DNA of 64,000 nt from Mucilaginibacter myungsuensis (GTDB lineage Bacteria; Bacteroidota; Bacteroidia; Sphingobacteriales; Sphingobacteriaceae): contig NZ_JADFFL010000009.1 of the NCBI RefSeq assembly GCF_015222005.1, forward strand, positions 124,001 through 188,000, in the 5' to 3' direction. Of this stretch, positions 26,627 to 37,026 are shown piece after piece (the first letter of the stretch is position 1; each line of letters starts with the position of its first letter). A model generated the notes under the pieces. The model saw only the letters and a list, made by a program, of their open reading frames with translations, was not told where the DNA came from and did not search any database. The position numbers were made by a program, and so were the translations under genes.

Positions 26627-28537
26627 TTAATTTAAGGCCTTGCTACTATATATATGATACTCGCCGGGAGCCAATGTGGCTGTATACGGCAAAGTAACGT
26701 TAATTGTTGTCCCGGTCATGTAGTCGTACCACATACCTGCCGATGGGAAAGCCACCGCTGCCGATTGCGTATTCACATCAAAGTTACCGACCACCACCAC
26801 ACTCGTACCACTGCCGGTCAAAATGATATTCTTCACTGAGCCTGAACTGTTCGAGGTAAATGTAGGCGTGCTGAACACCGGGTTATTGATCTTCATTTTG
26901 ATCAGTTTGGCGAACGTGTTGAATAGTTTTTTACGATCCGCATTATTCTTGTATTCCCAACGGATCGGTTTCTCGCCTGTTCTACCGTTAAAGTTGATAT
27001 CTACATCATAACCTAACTCGCCAAATTGCCAGATCATTTTAGGACCCGGTGCTGTCAGTAAGAATGCCGCGGCAGCCTGCTGACGAGTGAGGGCGGTTGC
27101 CAGATCTTTCACACTATATCCTGTCACTACGTTGCCGTATTGCAGGTTTTTGTACATCAGGCGCTCCTCGTCATGGCTCTCCATAAAACCTACGATATTA
27201 TCCGGCTGAGTAAAACCTGCATGACTGGTGTAATACAAACGCGAGAAGTTAGAGGTCGCGATCCAACCCATGGTGGCCTCGTTAAAATTATAGTTGTAAT
27301 TGCCCCAAACCATCATACCCTCGTCGGTCAGGGCCTTCTCTTCCTGATCTACCGCAAAGTGCTCCAGGATGGTATAGAAGTTATTATTGTCGATGCTATT
27401 GATAAAGGTTTTGTATTCTTTCCAGATCGCCACACGGCTGGCATCGTAGGCCGACATGGTGCCGTCATCGGTACTTACCTTCTGGGTAAAGCCTTTAGAA
27501 AGGTCGAAACGGTAACCATCGATCTTATAGTTCTGCATCCAGAATTTGATCACATTCTTAGCGAAGTACTTAGTGTAGGCACTCTCGTGGTTAAAGTCGT
27601 AGCCCACATTATAAGGGTGCTTGGCATCTACGTTAAACCACGGACTATTAGCAGTTGGCTTATTGGTAGACCCATCAAAATACATTTGCACCATTGGCGA
27701 TTGACCGAACGAGTGGTTCAACACCATATCCAATATCACCGCCATACCGCGCGAGTGGCATTCATCAATAAAAGCCTTCAGATCATTCTTGGTACCGTAA
27801 TACTTATCAGGAGCGAAGTAGAATGACGGGTTATATCCCCAAGACAGGTTGCCCTCAAACTCGTTCACCGGCATTAGTTCTATCGCGTTAACGCCGAGGG
27901 TACTCAGATAGCTCAGGGTGTCTTTCAGCGTTTTATAATCGTGTGACGCGATGAAATCGCGTACGTGCAATTCATAGATCACCAACTTATTTTTCTCCGG
28001 TCGTGTGAATGTGGTGTTCTTCCAGGTGTAGGCCGGTTGGTTGGCTTGCATCACGCTCACGATCCCGCTCTGACCTGTAGGGTAAGCTTTCAGGTTTGGA
28101 TATACCGATGCAGGAATGTACTGATCGTTATTAGGGTCCAATACCTTTTCGCAATACGGATCGGCAACTTTTAAAGTGCCGTTCACTAAGAACTGGTAAG
28201 CGTATTCTTTGCTTGCATCCAGTCCGTCGATCTGTACCCACCAGTTGTTGCCATCGGGCGTGTTATTCATCGCGGTCGGCGTCCAGTTATTGAACTCGCC
28301 TATCACCGCTACCGAACTTTTGCTCGGGGCGATCAGGTTGAAAACAGCTGACGTGCCGTTGTTAATGAACGTTACACCATCGCCGGCACCGCTTGGTAAT
28401 GGCTTGCCGTTGGGATTGGTCGTTCCGCCGTTGCCATTATCTACCGGCGTTGGGTTTTCGATCGTGCTTTTCTTACAGCCAACCATGCCGCCCATCAGCA
28501 CCGCTATTACACTTGTTATTATAAATATCTTTTTCAT
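26627..28537 (-). CDS. GH13 alpha-amylase family lipoprotein with N-terminal CBM48/isoamylase-type domain
   Basis: 636 residues. A lipoprotein signal (GMVGC, Cys 21) and a flexible linker precede an early-set domain (about 55-145, VAVIGEFNNWTP). The TIM barrel follows, with the GH13 conserved regions: DMVLNH (270-275), YRFDLSKGF with nucleophile Asp 345, ILEHF with acid/base Glu 392, and ESHDEER with Asp 456. The C-terminal beta domain is short. The CBM48 plus GH13 layout resembles branching or debranching enzymes, but the exact bond specificity is not decided. Surface anchoring fits its place in the SusCD locus. Confidence 0.88.
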   Translation of the reverse strand: MKKIFIITSVIAVLMGGMVGCKKSTIENPTPVDNGNGGTTNPNGKPLPSGAGDGVTFINNGTSAVFNLIAPSKSSVAVIGEFNNWTPTAMNNTPDGNNWWVQIDGLDASKEYAYQFLVNGTLKVADPYCEKVLDPNNDQYIPASVYPNLKAYPTGQSGIVSVMQANQPAYTWKNTTFTRPEKNKLVIYELHVRDFIASHDYKTLKDTLSYLSTLGVNAIELMPVNEFEGNLSWGYNPSFYFAPDKYYGTKNDLKAFIDECHSRGMAVILDMVLNHSFGQSPMVQMYFDGSTNKPTANSPWFNVDAKHPYNVGYDFNHESAYTKYFAKNVIKFWMQNYKIDGYRFDLSKGFTQKVSTDDGTMSAYDASRVAIWKEYKTFINSIDNNNFYTILEHFAVDQEEKALTDEGMMVWGNYNYNFNEATMGWIATSNFSRLYYTSHAGFTQPDNIVGFMESHDEERLMYKNLQYGNVVTGYSVKDLATALTRQQAAAAFLLTAPGPKMIWQFGELGYDVDINFNGRTGEKPIRWEYKNNADRKKLFNTFAKLIKMKINNPVFSTPTFTSNSSGSVKNIILTGSGTSVVVVGNFDVNTQSAAVAFPSAGMWYDYMTGTTINVTLPYTATLAPGEYHIYSSKALN

Positions 28538-28551
28538 ATACGTTAAGTCTA

Positions 28552-28683
28552 AGCCCCCAGCCCCCTAAAAGGGAAGCGAAGGAACTGATGTTTTATTCCC
28601 CCTTTAGGGGATTAGGGATAACCAATGCCCCCGGCCCCTAAAGGGGAGCTGTTAAATTCCTGTTCCCCCTTCAGGGGGGTAGG
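28552..28683. repeat. Interspersed C/G-run inverted repeats (family B)
   Basis: The sequence contains repeated CCCCCTTTAGGGG, CCCCTAAAGGGG and CCCCCTTCAGGGGGG units plus GCCCCCAGCCCCCT. It fills the gap between the GH13 lipoprotein and pullulanase genes. It could fold when transcribed and might influence expression of the distal gene; that is inference. Confidence 0.8.
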
Positions 28684-28686
28684 GAG

Positions 28687-30660
28687 CTATTGATATAATA
28701 TAAACCCAGTCGTCCCCGGCACTTTTATTTCGCCTTTCATTTTGCTGATGCCGGCTTCGCTGATCTTCTCGCCGTCACCAACCTGTGTCCAATTACCGGC
28801 AGGTAAAGTGAAAGTTGTCTCGGCAGCATTGCCGTTCAGTACCACCAAAATGTTTTTCCACTTATCGCCGTTGGCATTGCCTTTAATTTGATAGGCGATA
28901 GTCAGCTCGCTGCCGGTATCCAAAAATTTCAGATGCTGTTGGATCATAACCGTAGTAGCCATGCGGAAGGCCGGGTGGTTCTTACGCAGATGCACCAGAT
29001 CTTTATAATAGTTATAAACTGGCAGATATTGCGCCTTGCGATGCCAATCTATCTGGTTAATGCTATCAGGTGATTGATAAGAATTAGCCACGCCTTTTTT
29101 GCTGCGTAGCATCTCCACACCTGAGTGCAGGAAGGTAACCCCTTGCGACGTTAATACGGCGGTATTGCTCAGCTTGTCCATTTTGATCAACTCCGCTTCG
29201 GTGGCGTTAGGGTTAGCCACCCTTAGGCGATCGAACAAGGTGTTATCATCATGGCAAGACACATAGCTGATCGCCTGTGTGGGCTGCCCTGCCCATGGCT
29301 GTTTAGAATAATTTACTTTTTGATAATTGATCTGCGGATGCTGCACCGCACCGGCTATGCCAAATTTTACGCTCTCGGCCAGCCCGAGTTGGGCGCTTAC
29401 AAAACCTTTAGCTTTTACATCGCTGAATGCGCCTTTCAGACCATCGCGCATATCATCGCCAAAGGCGGCTATTTTGTGCAACTTAAGTGTGGCTGCCTTT
29501 ACGGAGCGGTCACCTTCGGGTAGTGGGGTCGCTCCTGCTGTCCAGCCTTCGCCGTAGATGAAAACGCTTGAATCGTATTTATGCAGGGCATCGCTAATGG
29601 CGTTCATCGTAGTGATATCGTGCGTACCCATCAGATCAAAACGGAAACCATCCAAATGATATTCCTTAGCCCAATATAATACCGACTGCACCATAAAACT
29701 GCGCATCATCGGCTGTTCAGATGCTGTCTCGTTACCGCAACCTGTACCGTTGGCGTAGCTGCCATCAGCATTTTTGCGATAGAAATAATCGGGCGCGAAC
29801 TGCTGGAAATTGGAGTGGTTGATATCGTTGGTATGGTTATATACCACATCCAGGATCACCCGCAGGCCGTTGGCGTGCATGGTCTTCACCATCTGCTTAA
29901 ATTCCTTAATGCGGATGTTGCCATTGAATGGGTCGGTAGAGTAGCTACCCTCAGGCACATTATAGTTCTGCGGATCGTAGCCCCAGTTGTATTGGCCTTC
30001 CGCAGGTTTGGTCTCGTCTACCGTAGCAAAATCGAATGATGGCAGCAAGTGCACATGTGTAGCGCCTAACTCTTTAATGTGACTTAAGCCGGTGGACAGG
30101 CCGTCCGGACTTTTAGTACCGACTTCGGCCAAGCCTAAAAATTTGCCTTTTTTGGTGATGCCCGAGTTCGGGTCGACAGAGATATCGCGCACATGGGTCT
30201 CGTATAAAACGATGTCTGTTGCGTTCTTCAGTGCCGGTCTTTTATCGGTAGCCCAACCTGCGGGATTGGTCTCGGTAAGGTTAACTACCATACCGCGTTT
30301 ACCATTCACCCCTACTGCTTTGGCGTAGATATCGGGTACTTCTAACGACCATTTATCGCCGTTAAGCATTTGGAAGGTATAGTACTTATCCTTTAGGTTA
30401 CCGTTGACCACGGCCATCCAAACACCGTTCTCCTGTTTGATCAGGTCGATGTTCTTTAGCGCTTCGCCACCCAGGCCTTCGGCATACAAACGCAATTTCA
30501 CTTGCGTTGCCGTTGGCGACCAGATCTTGAACGTGGTTTTAGCAGCGGTATAAGTTACCCCCAGATCGGTGCCTGTATAAACAGGCGCGGCGGCTGGTTT
30601 AAACGATACAAATAATATCGACATTAAGATGAATACATTAAATACGCGTAATAGCTTCAT
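28687..30660 (-). CDS. pulA: Type I pullulanase (GH13)
   Basis: 657 residues with an N-terminal signal. A CBM48-like domain covers about 28-115. The diagnostic type I pullulanase motif YNWGYDP is at 224-230. Catalytic residues by GH13 pattern: nucleophile Asp 342 (GFRFDLMGTHD), acid/base Glu 371 (IYGEGW), and Asp 471 (SCHDDNTL). The enzyme would cleave alpha-1,6 branches of pullulan or of branched dextrins released at the surface. It follows the MFS carrier gene by 16 bases. Confidence 0.93.
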   Translation of the reverse strand: MKLLRVFNVFILMSILFVSFKPAAAPVYTGTDLGVTYTAAKTTFKIWSPTATQVKLRLYAEGLGGEALKNIDLIKQENGVWMAVVNGNLKDKYYTFQMLNGDKWSLEVPDIYAKAVGVNGKRGMVVNLTETNPAGWATDKRPALKNATDIVLYETHVRDISVDPNSGITKKGKFLGLAEVGTKSPDGLSTGLSHIKELGATHVHLLPSFDFATVDETKPAEGQYNWGYDPQNYNVPEGSYSTDPFNGNIRIKEFKQMVKTMHANGLRVILDVVYNHTNDINHSNFQQFAPDYFYRKNADGSYANGTGCGNETASEQPMMRSFMVQSVLYWAKEYHLDGFRFDLMGTHDITTMNAISDALHKYDSSVFIYGEGWTAGATPLPEGDRSVKAATLKLHKIAAFGDDMRDGLKGAFSDVKAKGFVSAQLGLAESVKFGIAGAVQHPQINYQKVNYSKQPWAGQPTQAISYVSCHDDNTLFDRLRVANPNATEAELIKMDKLSNTAVLTSQGVTFLHSGVEMLRSKKGVANSYQSPDSINQIDWHRKAQYLPVYNYYKDLVHLRKNHPAFRMATTVMIQQHLKFLDTGSELTIAYQIKGNANGDKWKNILVVLNGNAAETTFTLPAGNWTQVGDGEKISEAGISKMKGEIKVPGTTGFILYQ

Positions 30661-30676
30661 AAGGTAGATAGAACTA

Positions 30677-32068
30677 TTATTTGGTTATTTTGGTATTACG
30701 ATCCTGCACATACAGTACCGACACGGCCGCGCAAAGCATGAACAGACCCGCCAGCACAATGGCATAAATAGCCTGCCCGTGGAAAAGCGCTTTCACGATC
30801 CAACCACCGAAAAAGCCGTTAACCACCTGCGGCAAGGTGATGAACAGGTTAAAGATACCCATATACACCCCTATCTTTTTAGCAGGCAATGATCCCGCCA
30901 ACATCGCATAAGGCATACCCAGGATACTTCCCCAGGCCAAACCGATACCCACCATTGGGGCAACCAGCGTGTTTGGGTTGGTGATAAAAAATATCGATAT
31001 CAAGCTGACCCCGCCCATGATCAAGGAGAACGCGTGGGCCGCTTTACGGCTGGTCTTTGCGGCGATAGTAGGCAATACCAACGCATAGATGGCCGATACG
31101 CCGTTATAGATACCGAAGCAAATACCTACCCAGTTACCGGCATCGGCAAAAGTGGTTGACGCGGTATCCCCGGGGGATACATGGTAAATGTGTTCGGCAA
31201 CGGCAGGGGTCATAAATACCCACATGCTGAACAGCGCGAACCAAGAGAAGAATTGTACTAATCCCAGCTGACGCATGGTGGCAGGGATATTCTTCAGATC
31301 GGTAAAAATGGTCATCAAGCCGCCATGGTTTTCTTCCGCTTCCTGATGGTCAAATTGTTTATAAACCTCAGGGGGATACTCTTTGGTGGTTAATATCGTG
31401 TATAATAAACTACCGATCAATACTGCCGCGCCTGTATAAAAAGAGTACAGGATATTTGGCGGCACCTGACCTTCGGGTGCAACTTTAGCTACACCAAAGT
31501 TCTCGGCCAGAACGTATGGCAACCAGGATCCTATCACCGCGCCAATACCGATCAGAAATGTCTGTACCGAAAAGCCTGTGCTCCGCTGTGAATCCGGTAA
31601 GTTATCAGCTACCAGTGCGCGGAATGGTTCCATAGCTACGTTAAAGGTAGCATCCATGATCATCAGCATACCTGCGCCTACCATTAGTGGCGGTAAGAAC
31701 ATCAGCATAGATGAGTTTGGCATAAATACCAAAGCTATAGCCGCCAGCAATCCACCTACAAGGAAGTAAGGTTTGCGTCGGCCTAATTTATTCCAGGTGC
31801 GGTCGCTATAGTGACCAATGATCGGTTGTACGATCATGCCCGTAATTGGTGCGGCCAACCAAAATAAGGAAAGGTGTTCTACATCAGCCCCAAAAGTTTG
31901 CAGGATGCGCGAGGCATTACCATTTTGCAAAGCAAAGCCAAATTGTATCCCCAAAAAGCCGAAGCTCATATTAAATATCTGCCAAAAGCTGAGTTTTGGC
32001 CGTTCCACTACCTTGCGCTTTGCGGCGCTTGTGGTAGCGGGTGAAATATCTTTGTTAGCCACTATCAT
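30677..32068 (-). CDS. MFS sugar transporter (maltose/maltodextrin carrier-like, GPH type)
   Basis: 463 residues with about 12 membrane segments. Motifs typical of the SLC45/GPH-type sugar carriers include GFALQNGNASRILQTFGA near the start, PIIGHYSDRTWNKLGRRKPYF in the loop after segment 2, and DATFNVAMEPFRALVAD. The four-base ATGA overlap with the upstream amylase gene and the pullulanase gene downstream point to import of maltose or short maltodextrins across the inner membrane. Proton coupling is assumed from the family. Confidence 0.9.
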   Translation of the reverse strand: MIVANKDISPATTSAAKRKVVERPKLSFWQIFNMSFGFLGIQFGFALQNGNASRILQTFGADVEHLSLFWLAAPITGMIVQPIIGHYSDRTWNKLGRRKPYFLVGGLLAAIALVFMPNSSMLMFLPPLMVGAGMLMIMDATFNVAMEPFRALVADNLPDSQRSTGFSVQTFLIGIGAVIGSWLPYVLAENFGVAKVAPEGQVPPNILYSFYTGAAVLIGSLLYTILTTKEYPPEVYKQFDHQEAEENHGGLMTIFTDLKNIPATMRQLGLVQFFSWFALFSMWVFMTPAVAEHIYHVSPGDTASTTFADAGNWVGICFGIYNGVSAIYALVLPTIAAKTSRKAAHAFSLIMGGVSLISIFFITNPNTLVAPMVGIGLAWGSILGMPYAMLAGSLPAKKIGVYMGIFNLFITLPQVVNGFFGGWIVKALFHGQAIYAIVLAGLFMLCAAVSVLYVQDRNTKITK

Positions 32069-33924
32069 CTCTTCAATTCAATTACAAAAGTTGATTTAGC
32101 AGGTATGGTGATCTGCTTTAAATTGGTTATTGTTTTACCGCTGATCACGTCCACGCCGCTGTTAAAGCCGGTCATACGTTCGGTGAAAAAGCTGGTATCT
32201 AAAGTGGTCTCCTTATCGTTTCCGTTATAGCAGATCATCACGGTCTTTTGCGCATCGTAACGGAAGTAGGTGTAAACACCCTGACGCGGGATATACTGCA
32301 TCAACTTACCCGTTTGCAGGGCAGGCGTGTTTTTACGGTAGTTGGACAAGGTGCGCACATAATTGAAAGCGTCGTTCTCCTTATCGGTCCTGCCGGCAGC
32401 GGTGAACTTATCTTTTTTATCACCTTCCCATCCGCCCGGGAAATCACTGCGGACCAAGCCATCCGGATTAGATATGCCCGTCATCAATATCTCGTTACCA
32501 TAATACACCTGCGGTATGCCGCGCATGGTCAGTAACATGGCCATAGCCGACTTATACTTGGTGATATCCTCGTTCAGCACAGATACCATACGGCTCATGT
32601 CATGATTATCCATAAAGATCACGTTGCGGGTAGGATCTTGATACATAAAGTCCTGCGCTACCACGTTGTATAAACGATAAACGCCGTCGGTCCAGCCTTC
32701 TTTGCCGTTCAGGGCTTCGTAGATCGCATCTTTGATCACCGCGTCGGTGATGCCCGGCAACTGGGTATCAAAACCACGATTAACGGTATTGCCTTGCGTA
32801 AAGAAAGCCTGGTTAGCTACCGACCATACCAGCGTCTCGCCGAAAATGGAGAAGCGCGGGAACTCAGCTTTTACCTTCTTAGCCCAGTCGGCCATGTAAG
32901 CGGCATCGTTATACGGATAAGTATCCAAACGGAAACCATCTATACCGGCATACTCCACCCACCAAATATGGTTCTGTGTCAGATAGTTCTGAACGTAAGG
33001 ATTGTTCTGGTTAAGGTCGCCCATACGCTTATCGAACCAACCATCCAGCATCTGTTTCTTATCAGCAGCAGATCCGTGCGGATCCATCACTGCCGCGTCG
33101 CGGAAGTTGGAATTGGTGTATTTTGGCCACTGATGTACCCAGCTTTTCATCGGCATGTCCTTCATCAGGTAGCTGTCGATACCGATGTGATTATGCACCA
33201 GGTCCTTAATCACTTTCAAGCCTTTTTGATGGGCCAGAGCAACGTATTCTTTATAAAGCTCGTTAGTGCCGTAGCGGCGGTCTATCCTGTAATAATCGGT
33301 AACTGCATAGCCATGGTACGATGCTTGCGGCTCGTCGTTCTCTATTTCCGGTGTCATCCAAATGGCGGTCACGCCCAGATCTTTCAAATAATCCAGCTTG
33401 TTCATCAAACCTCGGATATCGCCACCATGGCGCGAGTACATCGAATCGCGGTGCAAGCCGGTCTCCAGCATGTTCTTGTTGACGTCGTTAGATGGGTCGC
33501 CGTTAGCAAAGCGGTCGGGCATCAGCAGGTAGATCAGATCTTTATTGGTTACGCCCTGCGCCCATTGCGGGGTGCGGTTGCGCAGTTTTAGCTCGTAGCT
33601 GTAAACGATATCTTTTGTCCCTGCTCTTTTGAAAGTGATCGGGAATTTACCCGGACGGGTAGATGCCGCTATCTCCAGATCAAGGAACAAGTAGTTAGCG
33701 TTCTCTACTTTGTTAACCTTTGTCAACTTTACACCGGGATACTTCAGGCTGACATTGCTGCCGCCGATCTTATCGCCGTGAACGATCAACTGCACTTTAG
33801 GGTTTTTCATCCCTACCCACCAATTGGCTGGCTCAACACGATCTAATGCAGGTACCTGAGCCATGAGGCCGGTCGTTGACATTAATAGAAGCGAAAGCGT
33901 GATAACCGATCTGAATTTCATCAT
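32065..33924 (-). CDS. susA: SusA-like GH13 neopullulanase/cyclomaltodextrinase-type alpha-amylase
   Basis: 619 residues with a signal peptide (to ...GLMAQ). The N-terminal domain (~27-115), with RVEPANWWVGMKNPKVQLIVHG, is the cyclomaltodextrinase N-terminal type. The barrel carries DLVHNH, GFRLDTYPYND with Asp 334, IFGETLVW with Glu 363, and FMDNHDMSRM with Asp 442. The C-terminal domain ends in ...KSTFVIELKR. This is the layout of Bacteroides SusA, which hydrolyses maltodextrins in the periplasm. It overlaps the MFS gene by four bases. The gene symbol is by analogy. Confidence 0.88.
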   Translation of the reverse strand: MMKFRSVITLSLLLMSTTGLMAQVPALDRVEPANWWVGMKNPKVQLIVHGDKIGGSNVSLKYPGVKLTKVNKVENANYLFLDLEIAASTRPGKFPITFKRAGTKDIVYSYELKLRNRTPQWAQGVTNKDLIYLLMPDRFANGDPSNDVNKNMLETGLHRDSMYSRHGGDIRGLMNKLDYLKDLGVTAIWMTPEIENDEPQASYHGYAVTDYYRIDRRYGTNELYKEYVALAHQKGLKVIKDLVHNHIGIDSYLMKDMPMKSWVHQWPKYTNSNFRDAAVMDPHGSAADKKQMLDGWFDKRMGDLNQNNPYVQNYLTQNHIWWVEYAGIDGFRLDTYPYNDAAYMADWAKKVKAEFPRFSIFGETLVWSVANQAFFTQGNTVNRGFDTQLPGITDAVIKDAIYEALNGKEGWTDGVYRLYNVVAQDFMYQDPTRNVIFMDNHDMSRMVSVLNEDITKYKSAMAMLLTMRGIPQVYYGNEILMTGISNPDGLVRSDFPGGWEGDKKDKFTAAGRTDKENDAFNYVRTLSNYRKNTPALQTGKLMQYIPRQGVYTYFRYDAQKTVMICYNGNDKETTLDTSFFTERMTGFNSGVDVISGKTITNLKQITIPAKSTFVIELKR

Positions 33925-34247
33925 TTTTATAAGATATATAAGGACAATATGATCCCCGCCTGCCGTAAGAACGACGGGTAGAACTGTAGATAATTTTAGG
34001 GGAGACGGATCAAATTTCCGGCAATGGGCCGGCCACGGGTCGCAAAGTTTTTCCGATCAGTTAAACTTAAATATGCCGATGCTTTTTATCTCTGCCTAAA
34101 CCGGTTACGTTCCACCATAAACGTTCACCAGTTGATACCAAGGCAGGGCAAAACACATCACCCGGGCCGGACTTATTTGCCGGTCAATATTTTTCAAAGA
34201 AGAACCAACAGGCTGCCGCTGATGTGGCAGCAGCCCGCGGGAATATT
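33925..34247. other. Non-coding gap between SusE-like and amylase genes
   Basis: No gene is supported here. A hairpin GCTGCC-N8-GGCAGC (near 34212-34231) lies just past the susE-like stop, but it is not followed by a T-run on the minus strand, so terminator function is doubtful. The minus strand near 34010-34050 carries TTTG and GAAATTTG, a poor promoter match. The gap is long enough for separate control of the amylase-transporter-pullulanase unit. Confidence 0.5.
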
Positions 34248-35324
34248 TTATTGTTTTACCAAGGTGTAAGCTGCGGTGGCGTTAACTTTCGTTGTTTGGC
34301 CCTCAACTGTGTAAGTTGGTGTAAAAGTGATCTTGTAAGTCCCATTGCTTGGCACCGGGATATCGCCACCATTAGCGCTGGTCAGCGTTTTGCCATCAGG
34401 CGTGGCCGGGAGGCCAAAACTTGTACCCCAATCATGGTTCAGGCGCACTTTAAATTTGCCGCTTGCAACCAGCGTAGTAGTTACCTCCCACGCGCCGGTA
34501 GCATAGTTGTATTTCATGTCGGTATCAGTCCCCCAACCGCCTACGGTAGCATCGCCAATAACACCAAAGTAGAATGCAGGTGTACCAAAGGTGATGGTGT
34601 TATTATTAAGATCCACAGTTACCTGGGTGATACCTGCTTTTGGAGCCGGGATATCGCCACCTGAGGTGCTGATCTTGTCGCCGCCGGCCGAACCGTAAGC
34701 AACATCCCATTTCTTTTGCGGGGTAACTTTAAAGTTAAGGTTACCGGCAGTAAAATTGATGATACCGGTGTAAACGCCATTACCCGTCGCCGATTCTAAA
34801 CTATCGGCAGAGGCCGGGTTCCAACCTTGATAAGCACCCGGTACGTAAATGTAGCTTACCAACGCGAACGGAGTTGCAGTGATGGTACCCACATTAGAAT
34901 AGGTGATGCCTGATGTTGCACTTAAAGCCGACTTTTGGCGGATCTCTACCTGTGCCACGGTATTTGTTTTAAGACCCAGACCTAACAGTACGTTGTTCAA
35001 TTCCTGCACAGTAAAAGTTTTGGTAAAAACACCGGTACCAAGATCTATTACTGTGGGTTTGGCAAAGTTGGTACCTTTAACGGCCAGCTCAAAAGTGTAA
35101 GTTGGGGCCGCTTTGTAACCATAATCCTGGGCTTTACCTGTAAGCGTTAACGCGTTGGTGGTCAGGTTGGCCTTCACCAAAGCCGGAGTAGTGGTTGACA
35201 ATGTTAGGGTAGTAGAACCTGCCACCGGCGTAGCTACCACCTTTAGCTCGTCTTTTTTGCAAGATGATAGCAGGGCCACGGCCAGGCCGCTTAGTGCTAA
35301 AAACTTAGTAATCAATGTCTTCAT
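34248..35324 (-). CDS. susE: SusE/SusF-type starch-binding outer-membrane lipoprotein
   Basis: 358 residues. A lipoprotein signal (LLSSC, Cys 22) is followed by the SusE N-terminal Ig-like domain (TTLTLSTTTPALVKANLTTNALTLTGK pattern). Two carbohydrate-binding domains of the SusE/F kind follow, each with the signature run (YVPGAYQGWNPASADSLES and FGVIGDATVGGWGTDTDM). It follows susD directly and probably holds starch chains for the surface enzymes. The gene symbol is by analogy. Confidence 0.88.
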   Translation of the reverse strand: MKTLITKFLALSGLAVALLSSCKKDELKVVATPVAGSTTLTLSTTTPALVKANLTTNALTLTGKAQDYGYKAAPTYTFELAVKGTNFAKPTVIDLGTGVFTKTFTVQELNNVLLGLGLKTNTVAQVEIRQKSALSATSGITYSNVGTITATPFALVSYIYVPGAYQGWNPASADSLESATGNGVYTGIINFTAGNLNFKVTPQKKWDVAYGSAGGDKISTSGGDIPAPKAGITQVTVDLNNNTITFGTPAFYFGVIGDATVGGWGTDTDMKYNYATGAWEVTTTLVASGKFKVRLNHDWGTSFGLPATPDGKTLTSANGGDIPVPSNGTYKITFTPTYTVEGQTTKVNATAAYTLVKQ

Positions 35325-35400
35325 CTCTTTGTTAAGTTTAATATTGGTTTAAATAGCGCCGGCAAAACTGTTTGTTGCGGCTTGCCGGCGCTGTATGTTT

Positions 35401-36987
35401 TTAGTAACCTGTGTTCTGTTTCAAATTAGGGTTAGCGGTCAGATCGTCGAGCGGGATAGGGAAAATATTGCGGAACGATTCAACAGCCCTGCCGTTAGCA
35501 ACGCCACCTTTAAATGGCCACAGGTAAGTAGCCTCAGTAAATTTACCGTAACGCACCAGGTCGGTACGGCGGAAACCTTCCCAATACAACTCGCGGCCAC
35601 GCTCATCAAGGATAAAATCTAAAGTCAAAGCCGATTGAGCGATATTGCCCGAAGCGTTACCGTAAGCGCGGGTACGGATCTGGTTAATATAACCTAATGC
35701 AGTTGCAGTGTTGCCACCACTTCCACCACGTAAAGTAGCTTCGGCATAGATCAGGTACATCTCGGCCAAACGGAACAGCGGGAAATCCACATCTGCATAG
35801 TCTAAGCTTTTACCGGCAGCACCGCTACGGGTCACATTCTTGTATTTAGTTACAGCGTAACCATCGGTGAACACGGTCTGATCTTTGATCTCTAAAGATT
35901 GACCTGAAGTGTAGAACTGCGCACGTTTATCGGCAGTACCGTTAGCATCAGGGAACAAGTTCACCAATGCTTTTGTAGTACGGGCACCGCCCCAACCACC
36001 TTTAATACCATAATCAGATGCCGGCATCAATCCGCCAACAGGCGCGTGAGTTAAGAACGTTGTACCGCCAAAGCTTTGTGTACGCAAACCATCGTAATTA
36101 ATGGTCAGGATGTTCTCGGTATTGTTTTGATCGTTATCGGCACGCATAATGCCCGGGTAGTTAGCGAACAAGCTATAACCTGCGCCTATCACTTTGCTTG
36201 CATAGGTAACCGCGTCGGTATAACGTGCAGTGCCGGTATAAACCTGAGCGTTCAGGTATAATCTTGCTAATAAGGCCCAATCCGCACCCTGGTCCGCGCG
36301 ACCATACTCGTTGGCCTTTGGAGCAGACAGTAATGGCTCGATCGCTTTCAGTTCCGATTCGATGTAGTTGAACACCTGCGTACGACTGCCTTGTTTTGGG
36401 ATAGTACCGATCAGATCAGCCTCGGTAGTGAACGGAACATTACCGTAAGCATCTATCAATACCCAGTATTGGAACGCGCGCAGGAAACGGGCCTCGGCGC
36501 GGAACTTACGGATGTTATCAGCATCTGCACCGCTGATGCCACGTTTGCTTAACATATCATCGGCCGATTGGCGGATGAACTCGTTAGCCAGGGTGATCTG
36601 ATATTCAGAACGGTAGTACAAACCTTTCAAGAAAGCGTTACCTGGAGTCCAGTTCATATTGTGGAAATCCTGGATACCTACGTCGCCCCAGGCAATTACA
36701 GCCTCGTCTGTAGATAATTCCTGTGTTTTCCAGAATAGACGTAAAAAGTCTGAATACCCTTCGTCTATACCTTGCACGTCGCCGTTACCTGCCGGGCCGT
36801 TGTTACCTGTCAGCGCAAAGGCTGCGTAAACTTTAGCAGCAGATTGTTTGTAACCCGCGGCGGTGGCGTATACCGTTTCGCTGGTAATATCATTGGTAGG
36901 CACCAGATCCAGGTTCTTTTTGCAAGAGACCAGGGCACCCGAAAGCATTACTACGGTAAATGCTTTAACTATAAATGTCTTCTTCAT
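35401..36987 (-). CDS. susD: SusD/RagB-type nutrient-capture lipoprotein
   Basis: 528 residues. Lipoprotein signal (ALVSC), then the TPR-rich SusD fold: FLRAFQYWVLIDAYGNVPF (~165-185), RAEARFLRA and ADWALLARLYLNAQVYTG in the N-terminal half, and the C-terminal region LDFILDERGRELYWEGFRRTDLVRYGKF that marks the family. It forms the lid of the SusC transporter at the cell surface. It lies 39 bases downstream of susC. The starch specificity is inferred from the neighbouring enzymes. Confidence 0.95.
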   Translation of the reverse strand: MKKTFIVKAFTVVMLSGALVSCKKNLDLVPTNDITSETVYATAAGYKQSAAKVYAAFALTGNNGPAGNGDVQGIDEGYSDFLRLFWKTQELSTDEAVIAWGDVGIQDFHNMNWTPGNAFLKGLYYRSEYQITLANEFIRQSADDMLSKRGISGADADNIRKFRAEARFLRAFQYWVLIDAYGNVPFTTEADLIGTIPKQGSRTQVFNYIESELKAIEPLLSAPKANEYGRADQGADWALLARLYLNAQVYTGTARYTDAVTYASKVIGAGYSLFANYPGIMRADNDQNNTENILTINYDGLRTQSFGGTTFLTHAPVGGLMPASDYGIKGGWGGARTTKALVNLFPDANGTADKRAQFYTSGQSLEIKDQTVFTDGYAVTKYKNVTRSGAAGKSLDYADVDFPLFRLAEMYLIYAEATLRGGSGGNTATALGYINQIRTRAYGNASGNIAQSALTLDFILDERGRELYWEGFRRTDLVRYGKFTEATYLWPFKGGVANGRAVESFRNIFPIPLDDLTANPNLKQNTGY

Positions 36988-37026
36988 ATTGCTTGGTGTT
37001 AGCTATATATCTATTAATATGAATTA

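Noticed and set aside
27140..27826. Open frame opposite the GH13 lipoprotein gene
   Set aside because: Antisense shadow; no start context or domain.
32794..33591. Open frame of about 265 codons opposite the SusA-like gene
   Set aside because: Antisense to a well-supported GH13 gene; its composition follows the complement of the catalytic barrel.
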